This document shows, piece by piece, positions 17,610 to 26,705 of a stretch of 64,000 bases of DNA. The stretch is taken from assembly GCF_018889955.1 (NCBI RefSeq), contig NZ_CP076545.1, positions 1,116,001 through 1,180,000 of the forward strand, in the 5' to 3' direction. Each line of letters begins with the position of its first letter. The first letter of the stretch is position 1. The notes under the pieces were generated by a model that did not search any database, was not told the origin of the DNA, and saw only the letters and a program-made list of their open reading frames with translations. The translations under genes and the position numbers were made by a program. Origin of the DNA: Collinsella sp. zg1085 (GTDB lineage Bacteria > Actinomycetota > Coriobacteriia > Coriobacteriales > Coriobacteriaceae).

Positions 17610-19049
17610 ATGAAGCTATATGACGTGCTTTGTGCGCTTCGCAAAAAACAACCTAGCAATCGCTCGTCAGTGAAGCGAGCAACCATGCTTCCTGCCACAT
17701 CAATGCTCTCAGAGCTCATCAACGCTTGGTGGACACGGCTTTTGCAAGCAATCTATCAGGGTTCACTTTCTCAACAGGAAGCCGCGCTGCCTGAACACGA
17801 AACCCGACGCGACTATCTCTGGAATACCCTTGGAACATCGCTTTGGGGTTTCTCCTTTCCTCTGCTCACCATCATTGCCACCCAGCTTGTAGGCGTTGAG
17901 GCTGCCGGTATGTTTTCGATGGCTTTTGTTACCGGAACCATTTTGATGATTGGTGCAAGCTATGGCGTGCGCAATCATCAGGTTTCAGACATTGATGAAG
18001 CAAGTTCGTTTAGCTCATATCAGCTGCATCGCCTGCTCAGTGTTATCGTTGCCTTTATTCTGGGCTTGCTCTATATATCTGTGCGCGGCTATCAGCCTGC
18101 TATGGCGAGTATGTGTACAGGCGTTTATGTGTACAAAGTTATAGACGCGTTTGCCGATGTACATGAGGGACGCTTACAGCAAGCCGACAAACTCTACCTT
18201 GCCGGCATTAGCCAGACCATCCGCTCAGGCGCTGTCATATTTACGTTTATTATACTGCTTGTCCTAAGCCATAATCTCACGGTAGCCTCAATTGCCATGG
18301 CAATTGTTGCAACAGCAAGTCTTTTGTTTGTTACTGTTCCGCTTGCCTATTTTGAAACCACCCACTCGCGCGGTATTTCTGTACACGAAGTTAGTGACCT
18401 GTTCAAACAATGCCTACCGGTGGCGCTCGCACTTGTTCTTTTTAACCTCATTGAATCGAGCCCCAAATTTGTTATGGAAGGCATGCTTGCCTACGAGAAC
18501 CAGCTGTATTTCAATGCATTGTTCTTTCCTGCACAAGGCATACTGCTAAGCGTTGGATTTTTATACAAACCCCAGCTCTTGCGCCTTGCAAGTATCTGGA
18601 GTAACCCGCGCCGGAGGCGGCGCTTTGACCTAATTGTCTTTGCCGTATTAGGCATGGTAGTACTACTTACAATTGGAATGATTGTCTTTATGGGAAGTGT
18701 GGGCATAGGTCTTTTGAGCTTTGTCTACGGTCTTGATTTTGAACGCTTCCGCACGCTTGCCATCCTCATGATTGTGGCAGGTGGCATAAGCGCGGCAATC
18801 GACTTTCTCTATGCCATTATTACAGTGCTTCGCCGCGGTCAGGATGTGCTCAAGCTCTATGCGCTTGCCTTTGTAGCATCAATTGTTCTACCGTTTGCAC
18901 TTATTGCACTCATGGGGCTTGAAGGCGCTGTTATAAGCTACCTTGCAAGCATGACACTGTTGTTAATAGCATTGCTTATTGCGTATCTGCATATTCGCCG
19001 TGCCATCACCCGTGAGCGCAACCCCTTTCACGAACAAAAAGCCTCATAG
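17610..19049 (+). CDS. Polysaccharide-type flippase (MOP superfamily)
   Basis: 479 residues with 12 or more hydrophobic segments after a soluble start of about 75 residues. Overall pattern and length fit Wzx/oligosaccharide flippases. The ribosome site is weak, and an internal Met (residue 26) could be the true start. No glycosyltransferases are adjacent, so the lipid-linked substrate cannot be guessed. Confidence 0.72.
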   Translation: MKLYDVLCALRKKQPSNRSSVKRATMLPATSMLSELINAWWTRLLQAIYQGSLSQQEAALPEHETRRDYLWNTLGTSLWGFSFPLLTIIATQLVGVEAAGMFSMAFVTGTILMIGASYGVRNHQVSDIDEASSFSSYQLHRLLSVIVAFILGLLYISVRGYQPAMASMCTGVYVYKVIDAFADVHEGRLQQADKLYLAGISQTIRSGAVIFTFIILLVLSHNLTVASIAMAIVATASLLFVTVPLAYFETTHSRGISVHEVSDLFKQCLPVALALVLFNLIESSPKFVMEGMLAYENQLYFNALFFPAQGILLSVGFLYKPQLLRLASIWSNPRRRRRFDLIVFAVLGMVVLLTIGMIVFMGSVGIGLLSFVYGLDFERFRTLAILMIVAGGISAAIDFLYAIITVLRRGQDVLKLYALAFVASIVLPFALIALMGLEGAVISYLASMTLLLIALLIAYLHIRRAITRERNPFHEQKAS

Positions 19050-19115
19050 CTTTATTCAGCTGCGCGTCTCACTCGTTACACACCCAGAGGTCACACCTAA
19101 GGCGTATGCAAGAGC

Positions 19116-20279
19116 CTATTTAATGACGCGCACGCGATACATTGCAGAAATACGCTTGAGTGCCTCAATGGTTGAATCGTTGAGATGCTCATCAGTATCA
19201 AACATGGTATAAGCGTTCTCTCCGGCACTCTCGTTTACCATACGCTGCACGTTTGCATTGTCACCAGCCAAAATAGCGGTAATCTGACCAATCATGTTGG
19301 GCACATTGGCATGCAAGCATGCAATACGGCTTGCTGCGCGCGCCTTACCCATAGAGCAAGCGGGATAGTTAACAGAATGAGCAATATTGCCATGCTCTAA
19401 ATAATCTTTAAGCTCAGAGATGGCCATATCAGCACAGTTGGCCTCAGCTTCTACCGTACCTGCCCCCGAATGCGTTGTAATAAACGTATTTGGCATTACA
19501 ACCGTTGCCGGAGTGGCAAAGTCAGTAGCAAACCACGAAAGCTTGCCTGTCTCAAGAGCTTTAGCAACCGCTGCCTCATCAACTACAGTTTCGCGGGCAA
19601 AGTTAATAAGCACAGCGTTTGGCGCTAAAAGCTCTAGCTGCTCAGTTGAAATCATCTGAATGGTGTCAGCTTTAGACGGAACATGCAGGCTTAGATAATC
19701 GCAGTCACGGCACAAATCCTCAAGCGTGCCGGTGCGCTGCACCTGCTGAGAGAGCGCCCAAGCATGTTCGATAGAGATAAAGGGGTCATAACCATATACA
19801 TCCATACCCAAATCAACCGCTGCATTGGCCACTTTAGACCCAACGTTTCCAAGACCCACAACGCCCAAGCGCTTACCGCGAATCTCGTGTCCTACAAAGG
19901 CTTTCTTTGCTGCTTCGGCACGTGTAAAAATATCAGCCTCATGTGCATGCTCGCGAACCCAATTCATGGATTGAACAACACCTCTGCTTGAAAGCACCAT
20001 CATAGCAATAACTATCTCTTTTACAGCATTAGCGTTAGCGCCTGGTGCATTAAAGACCACCACGCCTTGACGTGCGTAATCTGCAATGGGGATATTATTA
20101 ACACCTGCTCCGCAGCGTGCAATAGCTCGAATAGACTCAGGCAACTCATAACCGTGCAAATCGGTTGAACGCATAAGAATGGCATCGGCCTCATGAGCAT
20201 CATCTACAAAGTCATACCCATCGCCAAATTCAATTGCACCGTCTTTGGTAATGTCATCAATGGTTTTGATATAGCGCAT
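19116..20279 (-). CDS. serA: D-3-phosphoglycerate dehydrogenase
   Basis: First step of serine synthesis, oxidising 3-phosphoglycerate with NAD. 387 residues; the ATG at 20279 follows AAGGAGG at 5 nt. It has the NAD-binding GVVGLGNVGSKVA segment, a catalytic Arg in INFARETVVDE, a His in ITTHSGAGT and a C-terminal ACT domain (about 315-387), i.e. the short two-domain type plus ACT. It lies 99 bp behind serC in the same direction, with two hairpins between. Confidence 0.93.
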   Translation of the reverse strand: MRYIKTIDDITKDGAIEFGDGYDFVDDAHEADAILMRSTDLHGYELPESIRAIARCGAGVNNIPIADYARQGVVVFNAPGANANAVKEIVIAMMVLSSRGVVQSMNWVREHAHEADIFTRAEAAKKAFVGHEIRGKRLGVVGLGNVGSKVANAAVDLGMDVYGYDPFISIEHAWALSQQVQRTGTLEDLCRDCDYLSLHVPSKADTIQMISTEQLELLAPNAVLINFARETVVDEAAVAKALETGKLSWFATDFATPATVVMPNTFITTHSGAGTVEAEANCADMAISELKDYLEHGNIAHSVNYPACSMGKARAASRIACLHANVPNMIGQITAILAGDNANVQRMVNESAGENAYTMFDTDEHLNDSTIEALKRISAMYRVRVIK

Positions 20280-20316
20280 AACTGCCTCCTTGAGCATGAT
20301 GTAAGTTTCTTAAACG

Positions 20317-20356
20317 CCCCGCATGTCGCGGGACTTTGAGCAGCAAGAAACTGCTC
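20317..20356 (-). promoter_or_regulatory. Paired hairpins between serC and serA
   Basis: Two stem-loops stand in the gap: GAGCAG-CAAGAAA-CTGCTC (20338-20356) and CCCGC-ATGTC-GCGGG (about 20318-20332). They could attenuate or space expression of serA behind serC. No typical T tract follows. Confidence 0.45.
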
Positions 20357-20378
20357 TTATTAAAAATCAACGCCGAAA

Positions 20379-21464
20379 TTACTCAAAACTTTTTAGATAG
20401 TTGATGAGCGCCTGAACACTCTCCATACTCACTGCATTATACAAACTCGCACGCATGCCTCCCACCAGCCGGTGTCCGCGAATGCCTACGATACCCGCAG
20501 CGTCAGCGCCTGCTAGCACCGCAGCTTCAAGCGCATCATCTTGTGCCCGAAACGTCACATTCATCCAAGACCGTGAGTTTTTCTCTGCAGTGCCATAAAA
20601 ACACGGTGAGCTATCCAAAAAGTCATACAGTGCACGGGCCTTAGCGCGATTATGCGCCGCTATAGCTTCAAGCCCACCAAACTGTTCAATCCAGCGAAAG
20701 ACAAGACCTGCCACATAGATACCAAAGGTATTGGGCGTATTGTATAGCGAGCCTTGCTGCGCCTGAATGTGATAGTTCATATAGCTCGGACAAATATCGG
20801 CACGTGCAGCGCCTTTTGCAATAAGCTCATCGCGCACAATAACAATGGTCACACCTGCCGGTCCAGCATTTTTTTGAGCGCCGGCATACAATAAGTCAAA
20901 GCGCTCAATATCAAACGGAGCGCTCAAAAAACAACTTGATACATCAGCTACCAGCGGAGTATTTCCCAGATAGGGTAGTTCATAAAAAGCCGTGCCAAAT
21001 ATGGTGTTATTGAGACACATATAAACGTAGTCAAGCGGTTGAAGAGCTGCAGCGCCTTCAATATCGGCAAGTGTGGGAAGCTGTGCAAAATTGAGTTGCT
21101 CGGTGCTTGCCAGAACATGTGCCTCGCCGTATTTCTGCGCTTCTTGCCAGGCTTTTTTTGCAAAATTACCTGAAATAACGTAGCCCGCCTGCCCTGTTTT
21201 CATTAAATTGAGCGGAATACCGGCAAATTGAAGCGTTGCCCCACCCTGTAAAAAGAGCACACGATAGCGCGCCGGAATCTTAAGTAGGCGTCGAAGGCTT
21301 GCCTCAGCATCGTCAATAATGGATTGAAAGCTTTGCGATCGGTGGCTCATCTCCAGGATTGACATACCAGAACCATCATAGTTGAGAAGATTGTCCTGAA
21401 CCTCTCTCAATACTTCTTGTGGCAATGCTGCAGGTCCTGCATTAAAGATATGCTTGCGTTGCAA
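20379..21464 (-). CDS. serC: Phosphoserine aminotransferase
   Basis: Second step of serine synthesis; PLP enzyme, 361 residues. I place the start at TTG 21464 because GGGAGG precedes it by 6 nt and the protein then begins LQRKHIFNAGPAALP as in the family; an earlier in-frame start adds 24 unrelated residues. The PLP lysine is Lys198 in YAGAQKNAGP. It lies directly behind acpS (111 bp) and before serA. Confidence 0.93.
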   Translation of the reverse strand: MQRKHIFNAGPAALPQEVLREVQDNLLNYDGSGMSILEMSHRSQSFQSIIDDAEASLRRLLKIPARYRVLFLQGGATLQFAGIPLNLMKTGQAGYVISGNFAKKAWQEAQKYGEAHVLASTEQLNFAQLPTLADIEGAAALQPLDYVYMCLNNTIFGTAFYELPYLGNTPLVADVSSCFLSAPFDIERFDLLYAGAQKNAGPAGVTIVIVRDELIAKGAARADICPSYMNYHIQAQQGSLYNTPNTFGIYVAGLVFRWIEQFGGLEAIAAHNRAKARALYDFLDSSPCFYGTAEKNSRSWMNVTFRAQDDALEAAVLAGADAAGIVGIRGHRLVGGMRASLYNAVSMESVQALINYLKSFE

Positions 21465-21575
21465 GGCGAACCTCCCGCTTAGATGCTCGTTAAGAAAGCC
21501 AAACTCTAGCACACGAGCCAGATGCTGTAGCGGCAAGTTTAGTGGTTCATCACTCTGTAATTATTTGGAGGGCGC

Positions 21576-22022
21576 CTAATGGGTGTCAAAGCCTTGAGCA
21601 AGTGCCATCGCTATAGCCATATCGGCTTCATGCGTTAGAGAGAGAAGCACTTCTGCAACACCCACGTCGTGCAGAAGTGCTTGTAGTTCTTTTGTTCCCT
21701 CAAATACCGGCTCACCACTTGCGCGGTCATAGCTTGTCACATCACGCAGGTCAAAACCGGCTGGTGTACGGGGAGCTACCGCCTTAAATACCGCCTCTTT
21801 AATCGCAAACCGACCGGCAAGATAGGTACTGCCCCGTCGCCCACGCGCACAGGCATCACTCAGCTCTCGAGCAGAAAAAGTCCGACTCAAAAATGGGTCA
21901 AGCTTAAGCGCATCAAGACCTCGCTCAAGGTCTTGTGCTTCAAAGCGCGACCAATATTTATCGATGTCGGATATACTCACCGAATCAATGCCAATGCCTA
22001 AAATCATGTCAGCAACACCCAC
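21576..22022 (-). CDS. acpS: Holo-ACP synthase
   Basis: Transfers 4'-phosphopantetheine from CoA to the serine of carrier proteins; 148 residues from a GTG, or 143 from an internal ATG (22007). Motifs are ILGIGIDSV near the start and RFAIKEAVFKA in the middle, with Mg-binding Asp and Glu respectively. It begins 33 bp behind the MFS gene of module 2 in the same direction, so it can be co-transcribed with that operon's acyl carrier protein. It may also be the cell's general AcpS. The ribosome site is weak, consistent with coupling to the gene upstream. Confidence 0.9.
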   Translation of the reverse strand: MGVADMILGIGIDSVSISDIDKYWSRFEAQDLERGLDALKLDPFLSRTFSARELSDACARGRRGSTYLAGRFAIKEAVFKAVAPRTPAGFDLRDVTSYDRASGEPVFEGTKELQALLHDVGVAEVLLSLTHEADMAIAMALAQGFDTH

Positions 22023-22055
22023 ATACTACTCAAGCTTCTAAGGGCGTACATGCCG

Positions 22056-23378
22056 CTATGCCGTATGCACACGCCGCCTTAAAGCATACACGCCTAATAC
22101 CCAACATGCTGCCATAACCACAAGGCTGAGTACAAACATCCAAATATAGCCATGGGGAAGCTCACAAATCCATGCCCAAAATACTGCTGCTACCGCCCCC
22201 ATAAGAGAGCCCACCATAGAAATACGCGCATACACATCGGTATAAGAAGCTCCTCCAAACACCGAGCGCGTCAGAAGAGGTGTTTGTACCGTTGTGCAGG
22301 AATACACAAGACCAAACAGCAAAGAGCCGCCCAAGAGTGCAAAGGGAAGCTCAGGAGCAAGCATCATAATCAGTACACCCACCATGCCAGCTCCAATGCC
22401 AAGCGAGAGGCTGCCCACAATACTGCGGTCGCTCAAGCCACCAAGCGCAACCTTACCAAAGGCCTGTCCAGCCATACAAGCAGCAGCAACAATACCGCTC
22501 ACGCCCGCAGCAGCGCCCACGCCCCCATCGGCCAAAAAGCTCGTGTATGAGGGTAAGAACTGATACACCGTCTGGTTGAGCGTAATAAGACCACAAAAGC
22601 ACGCCAAGGCAAGAAATGCAGGGCTTTTGTACAAGCTCGAATGACTGTCAGGCGCTGGCGCATCTTCTGAGCTTTGTGACGTGGAGCTACCAGCCGATGT
22701 TTGCTCAGACGCTCTAGCTGCTGCAGGTGCCTCACCTAAACGGTTGAGCCCAAGCTCTTCGGGGCGCGCACGTACCAAGCATGCAATAAGGGGCAAAGCA
22801 CCAATACAAATAATAAGACCAAAGACCAGATATGCTAGGCGCCAGCCTTCGGGTCCGGTAGCGATAAGTGCTGAGCCTAGAGGATTAAAAACCACACCAC
22901 CAATACCGGTAAACGCCATGCAAAGACCTACAAAAAAGCCTACACGCTCCGCGCACCACGCGTTAATAAGAGTGGGTACTGCAAGATATAACAGCGGAGC
23001 CACGCCTGCACCAATAAAGGCGCTTACCACGTAGAACTGCCACAATTCTTGGAGCTGCGAAAATACAATAAGCCCCACTCCACATAAGGCGCATGCCACA
23101 CTTAACACCACGCGAATATTTCCATGGCTCATTAAACGCCCAGCAAAAGGCAACGACAGCATCATAGCAATGTTAGCGATGCTAAAGTACAGCGAAAATG
23201 CTGCTTTTGAAACGCCGAAGGCGGCGCTTACCGGTGTGAAGAAAATACCCGCACAAGAATATACCAGCGCACAAGGAACCCCGGTCATAATAATGCCAGT
23301 TAGCACAATAATATAGGCATAGTGAAAGCGTGGCTTACCAGCAGAAGATGCCTGCACCTGAGAACTCACTCGTTTCAT
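22056..23378 (-). CDS. MFS transporter, oxalate/formate-antiporter-like (module 2)
   Basis: 440 residues from the ATG at 23378, 12 hydrophobic segments. An FHYAYIIVLTGIIMTGV start, RVGFFVGLCMAFTGIGG and a Ser/Ala-rich central loop (about 205-240) resemble OFA/monocarboxylate MFS carriers. It follows the Buk-type kinase by 100 bp and precedes acpS by 33 bp. Export or exchange of a carboxylic acid would fit the pathway, but this is inference. It is only distantly like the module 1 transporter. Confidence 0.82.
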   Translation of the reverse strand: MKRVSSQVQASSAGKPRFHYAYIIVLTGIIMTGVPCALVYSCAGIFFTPVSAAFGVSKAAFSLYFSIANIAMMLSLPFAGRLMSHGNIRVVLSVACALCGVGLIVFSQLQELWQFYVVSAFIGAGVAPLLYLAVPTLINAWCAERVGFFVGLCMAFTGIGGVVFNPLGSALIATGPEGWRLAYLVFGLIICIGALPLIACLVRARPEELGLNRLGEAPAAARASEQTSAGSSTSQSSEDAPAPDSHSSLYKSPAFLALACFCGLITLNQTVYQFLPSYTSFLADGGVGAAAGVSGIVAAACMAGQAFGKVALGGLSDRSIVGSLSLGIGAGMVGVLIMMLAPELPFALLGGSLLFGLVYSCTTVQTPLLTRSVFGGASYTDVYARISMVGSLMGAVAAVFWAWICELPHGYIWMFVLSLVVMAACWVLGVYALRRRVHTA

Positions 23379-23478
23379 CTCATTTCTAACTTTGACGTAC
23401 GAACACACAGGATGAGCAGAGCGCGCCTAACAGCTATCGAAACAGCTACCACGCTCAACTCATCGCAGCCCTATTCAG

Positions 23479-24597
23479 CTAGCACGCTGCAAAAGCTCCC
23501 GGCATATCAAAACCGTCCCATGAAGGCTCACCGCTAAATTGCATGACGGCCTCTTCACCCTCAAGGGCGCGAATAGCGCCGCTTGCCAACGCATCCATCT
23601 CAAAGTCACCTGCATAGACCTCAAGAGGAGCAATCCAACCCACGCGCTCACGGACATAAGCAACAAAACCAGGGTCATGGCTCACGCCGCCGGTAAGCAC
23701 AATTGCGTCAACCTGACCTTTAAGTACGGCCGCAAAGCCACCAATGGCTTTTGCCACCTGATAGGCCATAGCTTCATATACCAGCTTAGCCCAGCTATCC
23801 CCCGCTTCAATGCGCGCAATAAGCTCACGCGTATCATCGGTGCCCGTAAGACCAAGGAGTCCCCCGCGCTTGCCCACAACCGCACTCATATCTTGCTTAG
23901 ACAGCTTGCCCGCAAATGCCATATCAATCAGCGGCTTAGCCGGAACATCGCCTGAACGATTAGGAGCAAAAGGACCCGAGCCTTCCAATACATCATTAGC
24001 ATCTACCATACGACCCTGCTCATGCGCTGCAACCGATAAACCGCCGCCCACATGAGCAACAATGATATTTGCCTGCGCGTAGGACTTACCTTGTGCCTGA
24101 GCTGCGCGCAGGGCACACTCTTTTTGATTAAGGCAGTGCACGTGGCTCTTGCGATACACCCCCGGATAGCCGGTAATACGCGCCACATCGGCAAGCTCGT
24201 CGGTATCAGGCTGGTTCACTGCATAGGCAGGCTTGCCGTGCAGCTGAGCGAGAGCAAACAACAATGGAGCACCCAAAACTGCCGGGTGATTAACACCGGA
24301 ATTCATCACGTGGTTGCATACCTTCTGGTCAATTGCAAAAATGCCGCCCACCGTGGGACCCATAGCGCCACAATAGCCTGAGAACGCATCGATGTCTTCT
24401 AAAGCAACACCTTGCGCCTCAAGCGTTGTAAGAATGGTTTGATAGCGATAATCAAACTGGTCAACAGCAAAGTCAAATGCTGCAAGCTCATCTGCTGGGT
24501 GCGTTATATTGCAACGAAAAACTGCCTCTGAATCTCGAAATACTGCCACCTTGGTTGAAGTTGAACCAGGAGATAGCGTCAAAATGGTATGCGTCAC
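23479..24597 (-). CDS. Butyrate-kinase-type acyl kinase (module 2)
   Basis: 372 residues from a GTG at 24597, which has AAAGGA at 6 nt; an earlier GTG overlaps that site. Family motifs are SPGSTSTK (9-16), HVGGGLSVAAH, a DGSGPFAPNRSGD-like substrate loop (LEGSGPFAPNRSG) and IVLTGGVSHD. It has the same length as the module 1 kinase but differs throughout, so the duplication is old or the two were acquired separately. Expected reaction: acyl phosphate plus ADP to carboxylate plus ATP. Confidence 0.88.
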   Translation of the reverse strand: MTHTILTLSPGSTSTKVAVFRDSEAVFRCNITHPADELAAFDFAVDQFDYRYQTILTTLEAQGVALEDIDAFSGYCGAMGPTVGGIFAIDQKVCNHVMNSGVNHPAVLGAPLLFALAQLHGKPAYAVNQPDTDELADVARITGYPGVYRKSHVHCLNQKECALRAAQAQGKSYAQANIIVAHVGGGLSVAAHEQGRMVDANDVLEGSGPFAPNRSGDVPAKPLIDMAFAGKLSKQDMSAVVGKRGGLLGLTGTDDTRELIARIEAGDSWAKLVYEAMAYQVAKAIGGFAAVLKGQVDAIVLTGGVSHDPGFVAYVRERVGWIAPLEVYAGDFEMDALASGAIRALEGEEAVMQFSGEPSWDGFDMPGAFAAC

Positions 24598-24623
24598 ATC
24601 AATTCCTTTCACGTGCTAAACAC

Positions 24624-24655
24624 AGCACACCGCACGAGCAATCGCACGGTGTGCT
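24624..24655 (-). terminator. Intercistronic hairpin before the kinase gene
   Basis: AGCACACCG (24624-24632) pairs with CGGTGTGCT (24647-24655). It lies in the 104-bp gap between the second membrane protein gene and the kinase. There is no T tract, so mRNA processing or stability is as likely as termination. Confidence 0.5.
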
Positions 24656-24701
24656 CATATCTTGGCTCTATACGTTTACCTCTATACGGCAAATGGGATA
24701 T

Positions 24702-25127
24702 TTATTGCTGTTTTTGAGCCTGCGCGCGCATCAGCGCACCCATAACAACATCAATAACCACCACAGTAACATAGCTAACAGCCATCAAAATTGGGAAGGT
24801 TCCCAGCCATGCCTCAACAAAGTGATTGCCACCCGTTGCCAACGCCGTCATGCTTGCCGACATAATAATCATGTAGATTAAATCGGTAACCAACAGCTCA
24901 AATGCATGTGCCAGCATCGACTCACCCAAGGGCTGAGCTGCACGCTTTGCAAGATCTGGCACCGGAATTACCAGCTGAATGAGAACGTTGACACAAAAGG
25001 CGCTTGAAGTACCCATAAACCAAGGAATAAAGCTTATCGGTGTTCCGCTCACTAGCATAGCTGTGGTATTGATGATGCAAGCAATCACCAAATTGATTAC
25101 CAACGTTACTGCACTCCACCTTACCAT
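24702..25127 (-). CDS. Four-helix membrane protein A of module 2
   Basis: 141 residues from the ATG at 25127 (GGGGAG at 6 nt). Four hydrophobic segments with short loops. The first two helices share LVxACIINTTAMLVS and a GTxSAFCxNVLxQLVxPVP pattern with its neighbour. The layout resembles DUF2798-type small membrane proteins, which have no firm function. Its place between the phosphotransacylase and the kinase suggests work with the pathway, for example substrate movement. Confidence 0.7.
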   Translation of the reverse strand: MVRWSAVTLVINLVIACIINTTAMLVSGTPISFIPWFMGTSSAFCVNVLIQLVIPVPDLAKRAAQPLGESMLAHAFELLVTDLIYMIIMSASMTALATGGNHFVEAWLGTFPILMAVSYVTVVVIDVVMGALMRAQAQKQQ

Positions 25128-25156
25128 ATACAACTCCCCTCTCGAGTCGATTAAAC

Positions 25157-25214
25157 AAGACAAGCCCTACCTTATGGGCTTGTCTTACCTATCAATACGG
25201 ATACCGCCCGTATT
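25157..25214 (-). terminator. Two hairpins between the membrane protein genes
   Basis: Perfect 11-bp stem AAGACAAGCCC / GGGCTTGTCTT (25157-25167, 25176-25186), then AATACGG / CCGTATT (25194-25200, 25208-25214). Stacked stems in an 89-bp gap inside the operon may set different RNA levels for the upstream and downstream halves. Confidence 0.6.
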
Positions 25215-25216
25215 GC

Positions 25217-25633
25217 TTACTCCTCATGTTTGTGAGCTAGCCTTTGCGCCGCTGCGTCGCAGCCAAGAGTTGCAACATATCCAACCAGCAGCAAGGTGAT
25301 ATAGCTTTGCCACCAGAAATCAAAGATATTCACACCCCCTGTTGCTAGATATGCCATCGATAACGAAATACAACTCACATAACAGGCATTAACCACAAAC
25401 AACTCAGCTAGATGCTGCACGACAGCTGATTTAAGCGGAGCGGTGATTCGCGCCGCAAAAGCCGGTACCGGCAGCACGAGCTGTAATAAAACATTGATAC
25501 AAAAGGCACTTGCCGTACCAGGAACCCAAGATAAGACAGAGAGCGGAGCTGCGCTAACAAGCATCGCCGTTGTATTGATAATGCATGCAAGCACTAAATC
25601 AATTACTAGAGTTGATGTGTTCCACCTTGTCAT
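25217..25633 (-). CDS. Four-helix membrane protein B of module 2
   Basis: 138 residues from the ATG at 25633 (AGGGG at 6 nt). Paralogue of the protein at 24702-25127: same four-helix layout and the same ACIINTTAMLVS segment. Probable tandem duplication; the two may form a heteromer, as small paired membrane proteins often do. It starts 27 bp behind the pta-like gene. No enzymatic residues are evident. Confidence 0.7.
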   Translation of the reverse strand: MTRWNTSTLVIDLVLACIINTTAMLVSAAPLSVLSWVPGTASAFCINVLLQLVLPVPAFAARITAPLKSAVVQHLAELFVVNACYVSCISLSMAYLATGGVNIFDFWWQSYITLLLVGYVATLGCDAAAQRLAHKHEE

Positions 25634-25660
25634 ATGCAACCCCTCTCTCGCGTCAACAAT

Positions 25661-26659
25661 CTAGCGGGCTGCTAACACCAGCATGGCAATATCGCCGACG
25701 ATTTCATCTACCGTGGCACCGCGCGACGAATCGGCAACGGGGCGCTTAAATCCAGAAAGCGTATGACCATAGGCCGAGCCACCTGCAAAGCGCTGAATCA
25801 TTTTGACAGCAATATTTGCTGCATTAAGGTCTGGGAATACCAGCACGTTAGCCTTACCAGCAACCTCGCTTGCGCGGTTGAGCTTCTTTGCAGCAACAGC
25901 AGAATCTAATGCGGTATCCAGCTGAAATTCTCCGTCGGCAAAGATGTCAGGGCGACGCTCATGCACAAGCTGAACCGCCTCTTGCACGCGGTCAACCGAT
26001 GCGCCAGCTCCTGACCCCACGCTAGAGAAAGACAAGAAAGCAACGCGCGGTGTCCAGCCCATCATGGCCTGCACACTATCTGCTGCTGCAATGGCAATTG
26101 AAGCAAGCTCAGCAGCAGTTGGCTCAGGATTAAGACCGCAGTCGGTAAACGCGATAAGGTTTCCCTCTGGCCCTTCGAGATGAGGGGTGGTAACCAATGC
26201 CACAATGCTTGGTACATCAACCCCCTCAGCTAATCCAAGCATGGTAGATGCTGCCATGAGCACATCACCGGTGGTATTGGTGTGTCCACAAAAACTTGCG
26301 TCAACCTTGCCCATCTCTTCAAGCATGAGCGCATAGTGCATAGGGTCTTTTATCTTGCGACGAGAACCCTTAGCCGAGAGCAGACGCGGCGCAGCCTCCA
26401 TAAACGATGCGGCCAGCGCATCTGCTGCCGCCTCATCGGTGGTATCAATGAGTTCAAGGTCTGATACATCAACACCTGCAGAGGCAGCCGTCGCTCTAAC
26501 GACATCGGCTGGACTCACCAGCACCGGAATAGCAATGCCCAAGTCTGCAATCTTTCGAGCTGCTAACAAGGTGTTCTCAGCTTCGCACTCTGGTAGCGCA
26601 ACACGCTTTTTAGGTGCTTGTTGTGCCTCAGCAATCAACTGCTCAATTAGGGTATCCAT
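25661..26659 (-). CDS. Pta-type phosphotransacylase (module 2)
   Basis: 332 residues from the ATG at 26659; another ATG two codons earlier is too close to the AGAGGGG site. Pta-type features are SFSSVGSGAG (210-219), DGEFQLDTAL (242-251), EVAGKANVLVFPDLNAANIAVK (from 265) and a terminal SSRGATVDEIVGDIA. It starts 46 bp behind the second acyl carrier protein gene, the same order as in module 1. The expected product is an acyl phosphate for the Buk-type kinase downstream. Confidence 0.85.
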   Translation of the reverse strand: MDTLIEQLIAEAQQAPKKRVALPECEAENTLLAARKIADLGIAIPVLVSPADVVRATAASAGVDVSDLELIDTTDEAAADALAASFMEAAPRLLSAKGSRRKIKDPMHYALMLEEMGKVDASFCGHTNTTGDVLMAASTMLGLAEGVDVPSIVALVTTPHLEGPEGNLIAFTDCGLNPEPTAAELASIAIAAADSVQAMMGWTPRVAFLSFSSVGSGAGASVDRVQEAVQLVHERRPDIFADGEFQLDTALDSAVAAKKLNRASEVAGKANVLVFPDLNAANIAVKMIQRFAGGSAYGHTLSGFKRPVADSSRGATVDEIVGDIAMLVLAAR

Positions 26660-26705
26660 ACCCATAGCCCCTCTAATCAATGTCTATCAACGCGTCTTTT
26701 GACAA

